From: Closterium sp. NIES-65
Taxonomy: Eukaryota; Streptophyta; Zygnematophyceae; Desmidiales; Closteriaceae
Assembly: GCA_948144175.1 (NCBI GenBank)
Contig: CANXME010000213.1
Coordinates: forward strand, 1,116,001 to 1,180,000
DNA: 64,000 bases
Direction of reading: 5' to 3'
Shown: in pieces, positions 27,889 through 39,150 of the stretch
How the letters are laid out: each line of letters opens with the position of its first letter
Position numbering within the stretch: the first letter of the stretch is position 1
Translations under genes and position numbers: made by a program
The notes under the pieces: generated by a model
Database searches by the model: none
Seen by the model: only the letters and a program-made list of their open reading frames with translations
Told to the model about the DNA's origin: nothing

Positions 27889-30800
27889 ATGGCGAATGCA
27901 GGCGAGAGTACGATGAAAGAAGGATCGGCTCGTAGATTGACGGAGCGCAGGGATGCCGTAAGCGCAGCTGCTAACGGTATTATCGATGCCCATGCGAAGG
28001 CTTTGGAGACTAGCGAACGCGCCGACGAGTTGGCAAGCGACGGCAGCAACAGCAACGGCAACGGTAACGGTAACAGGAATACCGACGTCGATACCGCAAG
28101 CACCAGCAGCGGCGATAGCGGTATCAAGGGCAAGCCGAGAGAGCACGGGGGAAGGCAATCGGGCGCAGGCCCCGCCTTCCGCCCGAACCAGCAACTCCCC
28201 ATGCCCACGCTCAACCGCGCCCGCTTCGGCCTCCCCGCCATCTGCCTCGATCTCGCCGTGCTCCCCAGCGGCTCCGCCGGCAGCCCCAGCAGCGGCAGCA
28301 AGGCGGCGCACGCCCGCGCGGGCGCGGACGGGCGGTTCGCGCGGAGCGCGAGCAGCGGAAGCAACGCGGAGGAGGAGACGGGGGAGATCGTGGGGACGGA
28401 GGAGGAGCCGATGGACGTGCGCGCGCGCAAGCAAAAGTTCCTCTTCTTCGAGAAGGAGTGCTCGCAGATCATGGCGCACGTGTTCGTGGGCAGCGACGCC
28501 GTGGCGCGCGACAGGGAGATCCTGCGCAAGTCGGGCATCACGCACGTGCTCAACTGCGTGGGGTTCGTGTGCCCCGAGTACTTCCCCGGCGACATCACGT
28601 ACAAGACGCTCTGGCTGCAGGTGTGCCGCCGCCGCCGCCTTGTTGCCTCCTCCGTCCCCCTCCCCCCCTTCCGCCCGATCTGACGGAATGGTTGTTAGAT
28701 TATTTTTCTCTTATTTTATATTATTTCTTATCCTGGCGGGTCGGGGGAGAGGTGAGGTGGGGAGGCAAGTAAGTCACGTTTACTAAGATACGCCAGGCAT
28801 TTCGCTCCGTGTGCAACGTCGATCGTACTGGGTGGGAGCGCAGCTACGTGCGTGTCCCCCAGGATCGAAGCGACGTCACCGCTGCCCCGCTGTCGTGTGG
28901 CAGCGTCACTCTGGCGCGCGCTGCGATCCGCTGCTCCACTGCCATTCCTGCTGCTCTCCCTACTCCCCCCTCGGCCGCTCTCCCCTGTGTCTCCCCCCTC
29001 CATCCGCCCAACTCCCGTCCCCCCATCACAACCCCCCAACGCCGGAAATCATAGGATGCGTGCGACTATCGAATCGACTCGAAAATCCTTCCCCAAATCC
29101 ACCCTTCCCCTCCGCCCCCCTGCGCCCATATCCTCCCCCCAACCAGGACAACACGTCGGACGACATAGGTGCGTGCGACTCTCGAATCGACTCAGAACTC
29201 CCCCATCCCATCCCGCCACCCTCTCCCCTTCGCCCCCATGCGCGCATGTCCATCCCCACCAACCCACCCATCCAGGACAACCCGTCGGTTGACGTCGCGT
29301 GCGTGCTGTGCGACGTGTTCGACTTCATTGGGGCAGTTCGGGCGGGTGAGAGTGCTAGTCATTACACCCGCAAACCTCTCCAACCACCCATCTCCACCCA
29401 TTGCTACTACCTTCATCTTTCCTCCCCCGCCTCCCCTCAGGACAACACGTCGGAGGACATATCGTGTGTGCTGTACGACGTGTTGGACTCAAAACTCCCC
29501 CATGCCCGCATGTACCCTTCCCCCCGCCCCCCTTGCGCCCATGTCCGCACCCTTCCCCACCCCTCCCCCACCTCCCCACAGGACAACACGTCGGAGGACA
29601 TATCGTGCGTGCTGTACGACGTGTTCGACTTCATCGAGGTGGTGCGCGAGGAGGCGGGCCGCGTGTTCGTGCACTGCTGCCAGGGCGTCTCGCGCTCCAC
29701 CTCACTCGTCATCGCATACCTCATGTGGACCGAGGTATGCCGCCTCTGCCCTCCGCTATGCTGCCCTCCCCTGCCATGCCCTGCCATGCCATGCCATGCC
29801 ATGCCATGCCATGCTAATTCACGCGATGCCTCGTGCCACGCCATGAGACGCCGTATCATAGCATGCATGCCATGGCACCTGCCCATCCATCGCATGTCAC
29901 GCCATCGCCATGCGATCCCATGCGCATGCCGCGCGCCATGACACCCTATGTCGCGATGCTTCATGCTGCCACTGCGCCAACTGCTGGAGATGTGCATGGG
30001 TGGAAGGGGAAGTGAATCTAGGGGGGGCGAGGTGATGTGCAAGAGACTGGGGGTATGCACCCGTTCCTAATGGCGAGAGGGTCAAATGATCTCCACCCGT
30101 TCCTAACGCGCGTCCAGCGTGAGATTATGGCATAAGCGTACGCGCGCTGCTGCTGATGCGCCACTGCGCATCTCTTCTAACTGCTCGCCGTCTTGCCCTC
30201 GCCCCCTTTCCGTTCGCGTCCCTCGCCCTTCTTCAAACCCTTCAACTCTCCCTTCTTCCCCCTCCCCGCCCACTTTTTCCCTCCCGTCCAACCCCTTTTT
30301 CCTTCCTCCGCCCTTCCCCTCCGCCTCTCCCCGTCCCCCGTCGTCGCCCTCCACGCGCGCGCTTCGGCGAGCGCAGAAGCGCGGGTTCGAGGACGCGTTC
30401 CGGTTCGTGAAGGCGATCCGCGGCGTGGCGAGCCCCAACATGGGCTTCGCGTGCCAGCTGCTGCAGTGGCAGGAGCGCGTGCTCCCGCCCTCCGCGCTCC
30501 CCCCCGCGCACCAGCCGCTGCTAGACGACGGCCACGACGACGACGCCGCGGGGGGCAGCAGGCAGGACGGGGAGGACAGCCAGGCAGCGAAAGAGGAGCA
30601 AGAGAGGGAGAGGGAACGGGAGAGGGAGAGGGAGCGGGAGCGGGAGAGCGTGGTGCGCGTGTACCGCATGGCACCGCACTCGCCGTACGATGGCGTGCAT
30701 CTGGTGCCCAAGGCCGTGCTGGACGTGGGGCCCCGCTGCCTCGACCCCCGCGGAGCCTTCGTCATCCAGGTATATGCCTCTCCCTCCCCCTCCCTCGTTC

Positions 30801-33248
30801 TCACCCTCTCCCTCTTCTCTTTCTCTTGTCTTTCTTTTGAAGTTCCGCCGTGGCTGCTCGTCTATGTGCCTCTCGTTCTCGCCTGCCACAGCGCCCTCCC
30901 TTTGCCGCCTTGCTCCTCGGGCTCAGCTCAGCCCTCCGCTGTGAACTATCCGTCGCTTGTCAGTCGTCAGCTTTGTCACCACCAAGAGCCTTTTCGGCTT
31001 CCCTTCCCGCCCTCTCTTCCTCCCTTCAAACCCCATCTACCCGCCTGGCATCCCCCCTAATCTCCTCCCCCCGTTCTCCCTGTCTTCCCACTCCGCGCCC
31101 TCCCTCCCTCCACTCTCCTTCCCCTGCCACTCCGCCTGCACTCCTCATTTCCTTCTCCCCCCATCCCCTCCCCTCTCCCCCTCCACCTTTCTATCCCCCT
31201 CCCCTTCCCTTTCCCCTTCCACCTCCCCTTCCCCCATCCCCACGCCCGCGCCCGTTCCGCAGGTGGGGCGCACTGTGTACACGTGGAAGGGAAGCCAGTG
31301 CCACCCGCTCATGGCGGAGCAGGCGGAGCGGGCAGCGCGCCAGCTCGTCACATACGAGGGCCTTTCCCCCCACTCCCCCTCCCCCGTGCTGCAAGGCGCG
31401 GAGCCCGCGCCCCTGCTCTCCGCGCTCCACTCCCACGCCTCCCGCGCTGGCAGGCGGGCGGGCGCGGGCGGCAGCGGGGGCGGCAGCAGCAGCAGTGAGT
31501 GGGCGGCGGTGATAGAGAGAGAGGGGCTCACGTATATGGGGCAGGACGCGCATATGCTCGCGGGCGCAGGGAGCAAGTCTCTTGCTGTCAAACCCACGAT
31601 TCCCAAACTGGCCTCCATCCCTGGGAGTCAGAGCGCTAGGAATAGCAGCAGCAGCGGCAGCAGCGGCAGTTCAAGTAATAGCAGTAGTAGTAGCGGCAGT
31701 AGCGGCAGCAACGGCAGCAGTGGGAGTAGCGGCAGCAGCAGCAGCAGCGGGAGCAGCGGGAGTGGGAGCAGCAGCAGCAGCGGGGATGCAGCGGGGTGGG
31801 CCCCAGTGGCGGAGCAGCAGAGCGAGTACGACTATGACTACGAGTGCTTCCTGCGGGCGCTCGAGGGCGGCACGCCCAAGCCCATCGCGGGCCTCGCTTC
31901 CCCCAACGCCAAGGTGCTGCCGCACCACGGCAGGGGGTGGCTGGGCGCCACGCTCGATGACTGCTGGGCCGCACTCGCTGCAGGGGGAGGGGGAGGGGGA
32001 GGGGGAGGGGGAGGGGGAGGGGGAGGGGGAGGGGGAGGGGTTGGGGAGGGTGAGAGTGGGGGTGGCGGAGACAGCAGTGAGGGTTCCGCCGTTCGTCTGC
32101 ACAGCCGGTCGTTTTCCGTTGGGCACGCCACCCTCCCCTCGCTGTTCCCTGTTCCGCCTGCCTCCGCCTCCGCCTCTGCCGCCTCCGCGTCATCCAAGCC
32201 TTCTAAGCCGGGGGCGTTGTCCCTGGGCGCAGACTCAGGAGGAGGGGGAGGCGCTGCCTCGAGCAAGCTCCTCTTCGCGCCTGTGCTGCGCAAGCCTCTG
32301 CCGTCGCTGCCGTCACCGTCGTCCTTCTCCCCGCGCTCCCTGGGCTTCTTCCCGCCCTCGGGCGTGGGCGCGTACGGGGCTGCGCTGCAGAAGTATAGTC
32401 CCGAGAAGAAGGGCGAGGGGGGCGTTGCGGGTGCTGCTGCAGGGGCAGCAGGCACGTTGGCGGGCAGTGGAGGCAGCAGCAGCAGTAGCGGTAGCAGCAG
32501 CGGGGGCAGCAGCAGTATTAGCAGCAGCAGCAGCAGCAATACCAGCAGCAGCGGTAGTGGTCAAGCGTCGTCTAGGCTGGGGGGCGCAGGGAAGGCTCCT
32601 CGAGGTAGCAGGCTGCAAATGTCCACAGGGGGGCTCGCAGGCTTGCAGGGCACGGGCGGAGCCAGTGGCGCGGGCGATGGGGACGGGGTGGCGGGCGGGC
32701 AGGTGGGCGCGGAAGCGAGAGGCGCGGGGGAAGCGGAGGTGCACGCGCTGGGCGGATCCGCGCTGAGTGACATGAATACCGCCGCAGTGCAGGGGGCGGG
32801 GATGGGGGCGGAGGAAGAGGACGAGAGTTCGGGAAGCGGGGGTGGCGTTGGGAGGGTGTCTAAAGGGGGAGGGGAAGCGGGCAGCTGGATGCTGTCGCCG
32901 CGTGGGCCTAGGAACACGCCCAGCAAGCTGTGGGAGGCGGAGGAGGCAGGGCAGGGTGCAGCAGTGCAGGAGGAGCGGAGAGAGAGGGAGGCGCGGACAC
33001 GGGGAACCCGAGGAGAGGGGTCAGGGACTAGGGAGCGATCAGGTGCAGCGTCTGCTCGGCCGCTCCCTCCCAAGCCTTCGCTTCCCTCTGGCATGGTCCC
33101 TGTAGGCAATGCAGTCCCCTCCGCTGCCTCCTCCTCTGGCGCTTCCCGCGCCACCCTCCCGCCCAAAGGCCGGTCCGCGTCCCCTCTGCGCCCCCCCCCG
33201 CCCCCAGCAAACCACTGGTGGTGCTGCTGCCCCCAGAGGAGGGAGTAG
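27889..33248 (+). CDS. MKP1: MKP1-type dual-specificity MAP kinase phosphatase
   Basis: Coding exons 27889-28620, 29582-29734, 30377-30769 and 31263-33248, all joined in phase 0 at GT-AG introns of 961, 642 and 493 bp; about 1087 residues. Residues 1-185 are low-complexity. The phosphatase domain spans about 185-345 (ITHVLNCVGFVCPEYF, then DNTSEDISCVLYDVFDF). Its active site HCCQGVSRS has the Cys nucleophile near 276 and Arg near 282. A gelsolin-like region follows (RMAPHSPYD, LDPRGAFVIQ, then VGRTVYTWKG across the exon 3/4 join). Land-plant MKP1 has the same DSP plus gelsolin-like layout and dephosphorylates stress MAP kinases in the cytosol. The Ser/Gly-rich tail (about 450-1087) is longer than I recall for land plants. 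The ATG was chosen as the first in a long GC-rich frame. The exact stop is uncertain. Confidence 0.87.
29147..29581 (+). repeat. Three partial copies of exon 2 in MKP1 intron 1
   Basis: The start of exon 2 (GACAACACGTCGGAGGACAT at 29582) is repeated at 29147, 29276 and 29441. Each copy is preceded by a pyrimidine-rich tract and CAG, i.e. an acceptor-like context. Spacings are 129, 165 and 141 bp. The copy at 29276 runs furthest (reads like CVLCDVFDFIGAVRA) and ends at a GGTGAGAG donor-like site at 29346. A still weaker copy of the segment lies near 29050. None reaches the catalytic HCCQGVSRS, which only the exon at 29582 encodes. Confidence 0.85.
29774..29815 (+). repeat. CCATG pentanucleotide repeat in MKP1 intron 2
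   Basis: Tandem CCATG units just after the exon 2 donor (29735), with more scattered CATG-rich sequence to about 29940. Confidence 0.85.
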
Positions 33249-33266
33249 AGGGGTTGGTGTGGGTGG

Positions 33267-33681
33267 GATGGCTGATGGGTTCATGGATGGCGGAGGGTGG
33301 AGGGAGGAAGAGGATGATGAGGACGGGAGTGGGGATGGGGGAGGGAGGAACATGTATGGAGCGCTGCTGACGCCTAGAAGGAAGCCTCCTGTGTCGGCCT
33401 TTGGAAGGGAGAGGGGGGCGCGGAAAGGGAGAGAGGGAGGGGAGGGTGGTGGGAGGAGAGGGCAAGGGGGTTTGGAGGAGGACAAGTGGGGAGGTGATGG
33501 GGGCGAGAAGGGGGTTGGCGGTGGGGGCTTTGGTGGGGAGGATGGTGGGTTTGGTGTGCCTGGGATGGAAGATGACGGGGAGAGTGCGGGGATGGGGAGT
33601 GATGATGAGAGTGGTGGTGGAATGGCGTTTAATCTGCCCACGCCTAGGAGGGGCGGACCACAGATAAAGAAGATGTTTTGA
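33267..33681 (+). other. Possible alternative C-terminal coding stretch of the MKP1-type gene
   Basis: Right after the stop of the main frame, another frame stays open for over 400 bp. It encodes a Gly/Glu/Asp-rich sequence with two TPRR motifs (GALLTPRRKPP and NLPTPRRGGPQ), ending IKKMF at 33681. It resembles the disordered tail upstream in composition. It could be a real 3' exon reached by an unrecognised intron, a separate frame, or chance in GC-rich DNA. No convincing intron was found. Confidence 0.4.
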
Positions 33682-35151
33682 AGGGAGTGGAGCGTTGGAG
33701 AGTCGGGGAAGGGCAGGAACAAAAGAAGACCTCTTTATTTTAATCTTATGTGATGCAGGAGAAGTGTGCGAAGTGCTGCAACGGCGGTAGCAGGCCCGAA
33801 TTAGCTCGTTGCAGTCTGGGTTGGTGCGGTGTGGAGGGGTGGGCGCTTGTTAGAGGTGTTGTTGTGAGCAGTAGAGGGATCAGCAACAGAGAGGTGCTGT
33901 GGTGTTGCACCCACTCTTTGGGACCAGATAGCCATGCAAGTAAGAAAGCGAGAGAGTCCAGGCAACACGAGGAGCCCTGCACGAATGGATGCATATGGAG
34001 CAGAGGGGATGGGGCCGAAATCCACAAGTTGACAAGGGAGACTTGGTCATCTACCGGACGACCCCCAAGGGAGAGCCCGTGGTGGTTGTGCAGAGCAATC
34101 GCTTGGCATGGTAGTTGATTTGTGCAGAGCAATTGCTCGCGAGTCGCGTACGAGTACCTGTAGCTTGGTGTGTACTGCTCGTAGACCTGCTCTGCATGTG
34201 TTTACGGTAGGTATTTATATGGGATTGGTTGGTGTCCTCCTTTAGCTTGTTTGCTAGTATAATAATAGCAGCTTTTTTATTTCAACCGGCTCTGCGTGTG
34301 CCTGCCTGGTGGTTAGTCAGATGAAACCAACGAGGTGTTGCAAAATGAAAATTTTCTAAGCGTTAATCGCTTTCAAATTTGCGTATTGTGAATGCGAAGC
34401 TGACTGTAACGCAATTTCGCGCATCGTCGAAGCGCGGTATTCGCCTTCTCCGAATATATAATGTGGGCTGGGTTGGGGTGATTCTTCCCCCACCCACGTC
34501 TCTCATTTTTACAATCTCTCAAGTTCAATTCCCACCCACCCTCCCCATGCTAGTCATCTTCAGAGAGAAGTAGTTCTTAGACATTTTGGATGTGATAGTA
34601 TATTATTATTATTGCTAGGAACCATTGTACTTGAGCACCATTGTAATGAGAACGATGCCAATTGCTACAGAAGCAAACTTTCTCAATTGACTGGTTTTGT
34701 GCCATTAGAAGGGGGGGGGGGGGGGGGGGGGGGGGGGTCACTATTCTAGCTGCTGGCTTTAAACATCATGACAGACAGTACAGTATGGGTGGAAGATAAT
34801 CCACCACACTGCCCTAGTCATTCCCCTCTGGTAGAGGGGAAGAGGGGGGGGGGGGGAGGGGGGATGTATTTACACTTTTACACTGTCTCATTGTTTATCT
34901 CATGTTATATACAAAACCCCAAATGCCCATCGTACGGCCTGAGCACATGTTGGCTCGTTATCCAATGAAACCATAATGCTCTCACCACCACATTCAGCTA
35001 GTACTCATCATTTTGCTTTGCCGGCCATCTTCACCAGTACCACAGCTCAGTACCTCAGGTAGCAGCAACGCCAGCCACTCATACAGGAACATGCTGTACC
35101 ACATTGCTTCTTCTACCGGTAACGAACGAGCATCCTCTACTCTCACGGCAA
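33682..35151. other. Intergenic region between the convergent 3' ends
   Basis: About 1.5 kb with no supported gene. It presumably holds the 3' untranslated ends of both genes. It contains a run of 27 G (34711-34737) and a second G-rich tract (about 34844-34863). The first 500 bp are unique-looking, and AT content rises after about 34200. Confidence 0.6.
34711..34737 (+). repeat. Homopolymer run of 27 G
   Basis: Uninterrupted G from 34711 to 34737. The length is likely to be assembly- and polymerase-sensitive, and the tract is capable of quadruplex formation. Confidence 0.9.
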
Positions 35152-37926
35152 CTAGGCAGCACCAGGCTTGTTAAGCCCCCGGAGCATCATGGCAGCACGC
35201 ACAACCACCCACTTCTTCTTGCCCTGCAGCACCGGGTACGGCATCATGGGCATCTGCACATCCCCCTGCACCTCCAGCTCCTTCTGAATGAGCGCCGCCC
35301 TCGCCTCCTCTCCCAGCTCCACTCCCTCACTCCTTACACTCCGCACACTCACCCCACTATCCACTGCGGCCACTGCATCAGCTGCTGCTGCGGCTGCGTC
35401 TGCTCCGGTGACCGAATCAAAGGAAGAGGCTGTGAGGTGTGCGAGGTGCGCAGCGCGCTTGCGCACGGACTGCTGCACAAACTCGACAAAGAATTGAGGG
35501 AACCCGGGGATGCGCTCGTACCCAGGCATGTAGTTGATGTCCACCACAAAGTACCTGCATGCAAAACCACAAGAGACGTGCCGGTTGACAACACAACGGA
35601 CAACTCGAGTAGGCCTAGGGCCAGATGACGGTGCAATAAAAATACACACATCTCGTTGTCTTTCTCCAAGAAACACCTAGGAAATGACAAGGACAAAGCA
35701 ACCCTATGCACACAGAACTGCGCTTGGCACAGATTCCTCCTCCCCACCTCTCTAGCCCCTGAGCTGACCTGTCAGCGTGGCCGCCTTGTCTTAGAATGTC
35801 CACGTTGAAAGCATGCAGGCGCAGGTGCTTGCGCAGCGTGAGTCCAAGATCGTGCATGAGGGCGGGCGGGGGGTCGGTGACCCTGGTGTCCTGCAGCTCC
35901 TCCTCGCTCATGTGTACGTTGGAGATGCGGTTGAACTCCACCACGCCCACTCCCTGCGAGCAAACAGATGCCATGCATGCATGCATGCATGCATGCACCA
36001 CACATTGTGCACACAGCAAATGCCATACGGAACCCACAGATGGAAGAATGAGCCTGGCTGTGTGCACTTAGCGATGCTTGTGAAGCGAGGCCAGAGAGGG
36101 TGCGGGGTGCAGGAGATGCACTGAGGATCTCCAAGGACGAGCAAAGCATGCGAGTGAATGAGTGAGAGGGTGGGTGAGTGAGTGAGTGGATGGGTGGGTG
36201 GGTGAGTGATTGCTTGAGTGAAAACCGTTGGCTACTAAGTCAAAGGAACCAGATGAAACGAGTTTTGAGCAAGCAGAAGGCACGGCGGTCCCTCCCACAT
36301 AGGCCGCATTTCCTTCCCTGGAATTAGGGTTCCCACCACCAACCTTGCGCAGGAAGTCCCATTTCCCCGCCTTGGGGCTCGGAACCTCCATGGGCAGCGG
36401 CGCCACGTCAGAATCGTCCGCAGCGGGCGCCCAGAGTTCAGGCGGGGGGATATCAGGCAGGGACTGACGGCGGAAGACCATGATCTTGTCGCCCAGCACG
36501 TAGAGCTTGAAGAGGATGCCGCCGTGGTTCACAAACTCCTGCAGCAGCACGGGCGCCTGCACCTGCAGCAGCGACTGCTCGTCCAGCACGAGCCCCAGTG
36601 TGTGCGAGCTCGTTGTTCCGTTCGCCTCCAGGGGCTTCGCTACCGCCGGCAGGGAGAAACCCGCGTCTGACAGGAGGAGCGGGCGGGGGCGGGGCAGGAG
36701 AGGCAGGGTGAGGTGGGCAGGCGGGGCAGGGGGGGAATGGGCAAGAGGGGCAGGGACAGGCAAGGTGCACAGAATAGCAAGAGCAGTGCAAGGGGGGCGG
36801 GTGCTACTATGGTTCAGTTTCAGCCGTCGTGTCCTTCCTCTCCGCCTTTACAACCGAAGTCTCTCGCGCAACTGCAGTGAACTCAACAGTTTGCTGCTAA
36901 GAATAATGAACGGCGCGGAACCGCCATCATTCCCATGGTGAGCCTGGACCTAGTGTCTCACCCAAGGTGAAAAGACAATCTTAACCCTCGCCTCGCCCCT
37001 CAGTAGAGTTGAGGCACCTCAAAACTAAACACAGTTTTAATCTTCGTTTCGTCTCTCACCTTGTAATATCTTGGCGATGTCCTGGGACGGCGTGCCGCGC
37101 TCGATGATGATCTGATTGGGCACGTGCACCTGCGCGCCGTGCTCGGACGCGTCCACGTGGCTAACGGCCGCGAGCATCTCGCGGCGGTCGTCCAGCTTGT
37201 GCACGTTCTCGTACTCGTCGATCACCACCACCTCCGGGTGCTGCCGCTCGTACGCCCCTAGATTCGCCGCCCACTCCTCGCCCTGAAAGGAACGCGGAGA
37301 AGAGGAAGGGAAGGAGGGAAAGGGGGTAAGAGAGAGGGAGAGAGGAGGAGACGGGAGAGATTTTTGGGGAGAGCGGAGGGGTTGTGGTGGTTCAAGGAAG
37401 AGGGTGGTTGGGGGAGATGGGGGGTGGAATAGTGGGTGCGTAAGAAATCCCATACTTCGGTGTGCCTTACTCTTTCTTGTTTTCACATAAGACGCGGTTA
37501 CATGCAGTCAGCCTTCAAGTTCTTGAATAGTTCTTATGACGGAAATGAACGCAATAGTTCTTTCGAAGCGAACGAACTAGTAGTTCTTCGCATTTGGACA
37601 CAAGAAGCTCGTAAAATGCCGTTGGCGTCCCGAGGAGCGCATGAGTTCTGAGGCGTCTCAAAGCTCGATGTCGTCAGCATAAAGAAGCAGCAAAGGCGAG
37701 ACGATAAAGCAGATCTTACGTCAAGTTTGTGCAGGATCATGTTGAAAGGCCCTTGATCAACCAACGGACGGCTCGGATCAATCTCCACAAATTCGACACC
37801 GCATGTCTGAGCGTGTGCTAGTAGCTCGGGTTGCATGAAACTCGCTATTCTCTTGGGCCGTAGCGCGTATCCCACCATAATTCGCTCGCCCACCACGCCA
37901 TTCCCAGCAGCAATCTCCTCTGTCAT
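35152..37926 (-). CDS. ITPK1: Inositol-tetrakisphosphate 1-kinase (ITPK)
   Basis: Minus-strand coding exons 37926-37720, 37282-37060, 36666-36344, 35953-35769 and 35554-35152, with matching phases at GT-AG introns of 437, 393, 390 and 214 bp; 446 residues. The N terminus VGYALRPKRIASFMQPEL...GPFNMILHKLD is the ITPK inositol-phosphate-binding lobe. VAKPLEANG (about 152-160) and LQEFVNHGGILFKLYVLGD (about 185-203) are the ATP-grasp parts. FNVDILR (300-306) and YFVVDINYMPGY (314-325) supply the likely metal-binding Asp303, Asp318 and Asn320. ITPKs phosphorylate inositol tris/tetrakisphosphates toward InsP6, and some plant forms make InsP7. It is longer than typical plant ITPK1 (roughly 320 residues) because of inserts: one after the SLPD motif and an Ala-rich C-terminal one (about 350-370). 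The paralogue number is not assignable by eye. Confidence 0.9.
35973..35996 (-). repeat. (ATGC)6 in ITPK intron 3 close to the acceptor
   Basis: Six ATGC units ending about 18 bp from the intron 3 acceptor (exon 4 starts at 35953). They occupy the place where a branch point and pyrimidine tract would normally lie. Confidence 0.9.
36150..36215 (-). repeat. Degenerate tetranucleotide repeat in ITPK intron 3
   Basis: GAGT/GGGT-type tetramers in near-tandem across about 65 bp, fully intronic. Confidence 0.8.
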
Positions 37927-39126
37927 TGTAATGCGTATTTTCAGAACCAGCTGATTTTCTCGGGTGTAGGGACAGTGGGTACGCGCTTATTGCGTTTCGA
38001 CGCCTGTGTCCGTGCTCGAGAGAGTGACGGGAAGAAGGATGTGATGCGAGAAATAAGAGCTGTGTTGGAAAGGCTAACTCTCTTGGCAGCTTTGTGGGAA
38101 TGCTCGAGGTTTCCTGCTACAAATTTGGAAAGAAATAGATTACTTATTTGAAAGTTCAGGACATTATATGTACAGTTTGAGCAAATCCCTTGGACAGCCA
38201 AGTGAGTCAGCATGGAAGGTTAGACAGGTCAGTCAAAGCGCAGGGTGATCCCAGAATTCCGTTCATCCAATCCGATCCGACGACGGTGTTGGTAACCTGG
38301 GAACCGTGGAAGGTGGTGCTGACTGCTGTGAAGGTCCTCCTTCCGTTGCTCTCCAAGGCACAGCATGCGTCGGGTCGCGCGGAACCATGCCATAGACTGC
38401 CCGCTTCGCTGTGGTGGAACGATCGAACGGTACGCTTCCTTTGCGGTGCCATGCGGTGTGGGCGAGGGAAAATCTTGCGAAAGAACTGATTCGTTCACGA
38501 CACGACACGACACGACACGACACGACACGACAGGACGACGAATGAAACGGGTGAGCTGAGGTACTGACAGTTCCTGGAAGCAACCCTGTGCCCCCCGGGA
38601 TTTTGATGCACACCTAAATTCTCGGGCTATTTTCAGGTGGATGCAACTTAATCTAGCAACTGCACTCAACTGCATACCATGTTATTGGGCAGGTGTGTAC
38701 ACTTTACGCAGCTTAGAAATGTGTCATCTTAAAATTACACGCCACCCAAGATTCGTTTCAAATCAGCACAAACAGTCGAGAATAGATGCGAGTTCGGATT
38801 ACGCAAAGCAAAATCGGAATGACTGACTCTCGATTCTGCATTTTCTGACGTCACCAGAAGCCATCATTGCATGTTTGCCCAATTTCAACACGATTTTTTG
38901 CTTTGCCCCAATTCTTCTTGAAAAACAAAATGCTAGATCAGCTGTAGTGTTGACGCGGATGACGAACGTTGCGCATGGCAAATCAACATTTTCTTCTTCG
39001 GCGTGCAGAAATTTGGAAATGATATTCCCAAACGTGTGAATGCTGCCCGGCCGAATGCATTTCCTCTACAAAAAATAATGTTCATACGGTACATGTATAT
39101 TCTAATAATTGGAATACCTTAGCTTT
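37927..39126. other. Host upstream region of the ITPK gene
   Basis: About 1.2 kb between the ITPK start codon and the edge of retroelement G. It contains seven CACGA units (38496-38530). No supported gene, no clear TATA box. It should hold the ITPK promoter and 5' untranslated region. Confidence 0.6.
38496..38530 (+). repeat. (CACGA)7 microsatellite
   Basis: Seven perfect CACGA units upstream of ITPK. Confidence 0.92.
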
Positions 39127-39150
39127 TATTATAATCCCAAGTAGGACTTG
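39127..39150 (-). repeat. Outermost 24 bp of the 3' LTR of G, with the ACTTG duplication of F
   Basis: ATAATCCCAAGTAGGACTTG matches the LTR start at 60554 onward. ACTTG at 39146-39150 is the left target duplication of F. This is the first base pair block of the right nest. Confidence 0.85.

Noticed and set aside
29020-29060. A fifth MKP1 exon-2-like copy near 29050 as a usable exon
   Set aside because: Only the later part of the pseudo-exon unit is recognisable (ATAGGATGCGTGCGACT-like) and it lacks the GACAAC start and a CAG acceptor.
29437-30060. 207-codon minus-strand frame across MKP1 exon 2 and intron 2
   Set aside because: Antisense shadow of the phosphatase exon and the CCATG repeat.
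38190-38700. Overlapping short frames upstream of ITPK
   Set aside because: They cover the CACGA microsatellite and unique DNA, overlap each other on both strands and show no domain.
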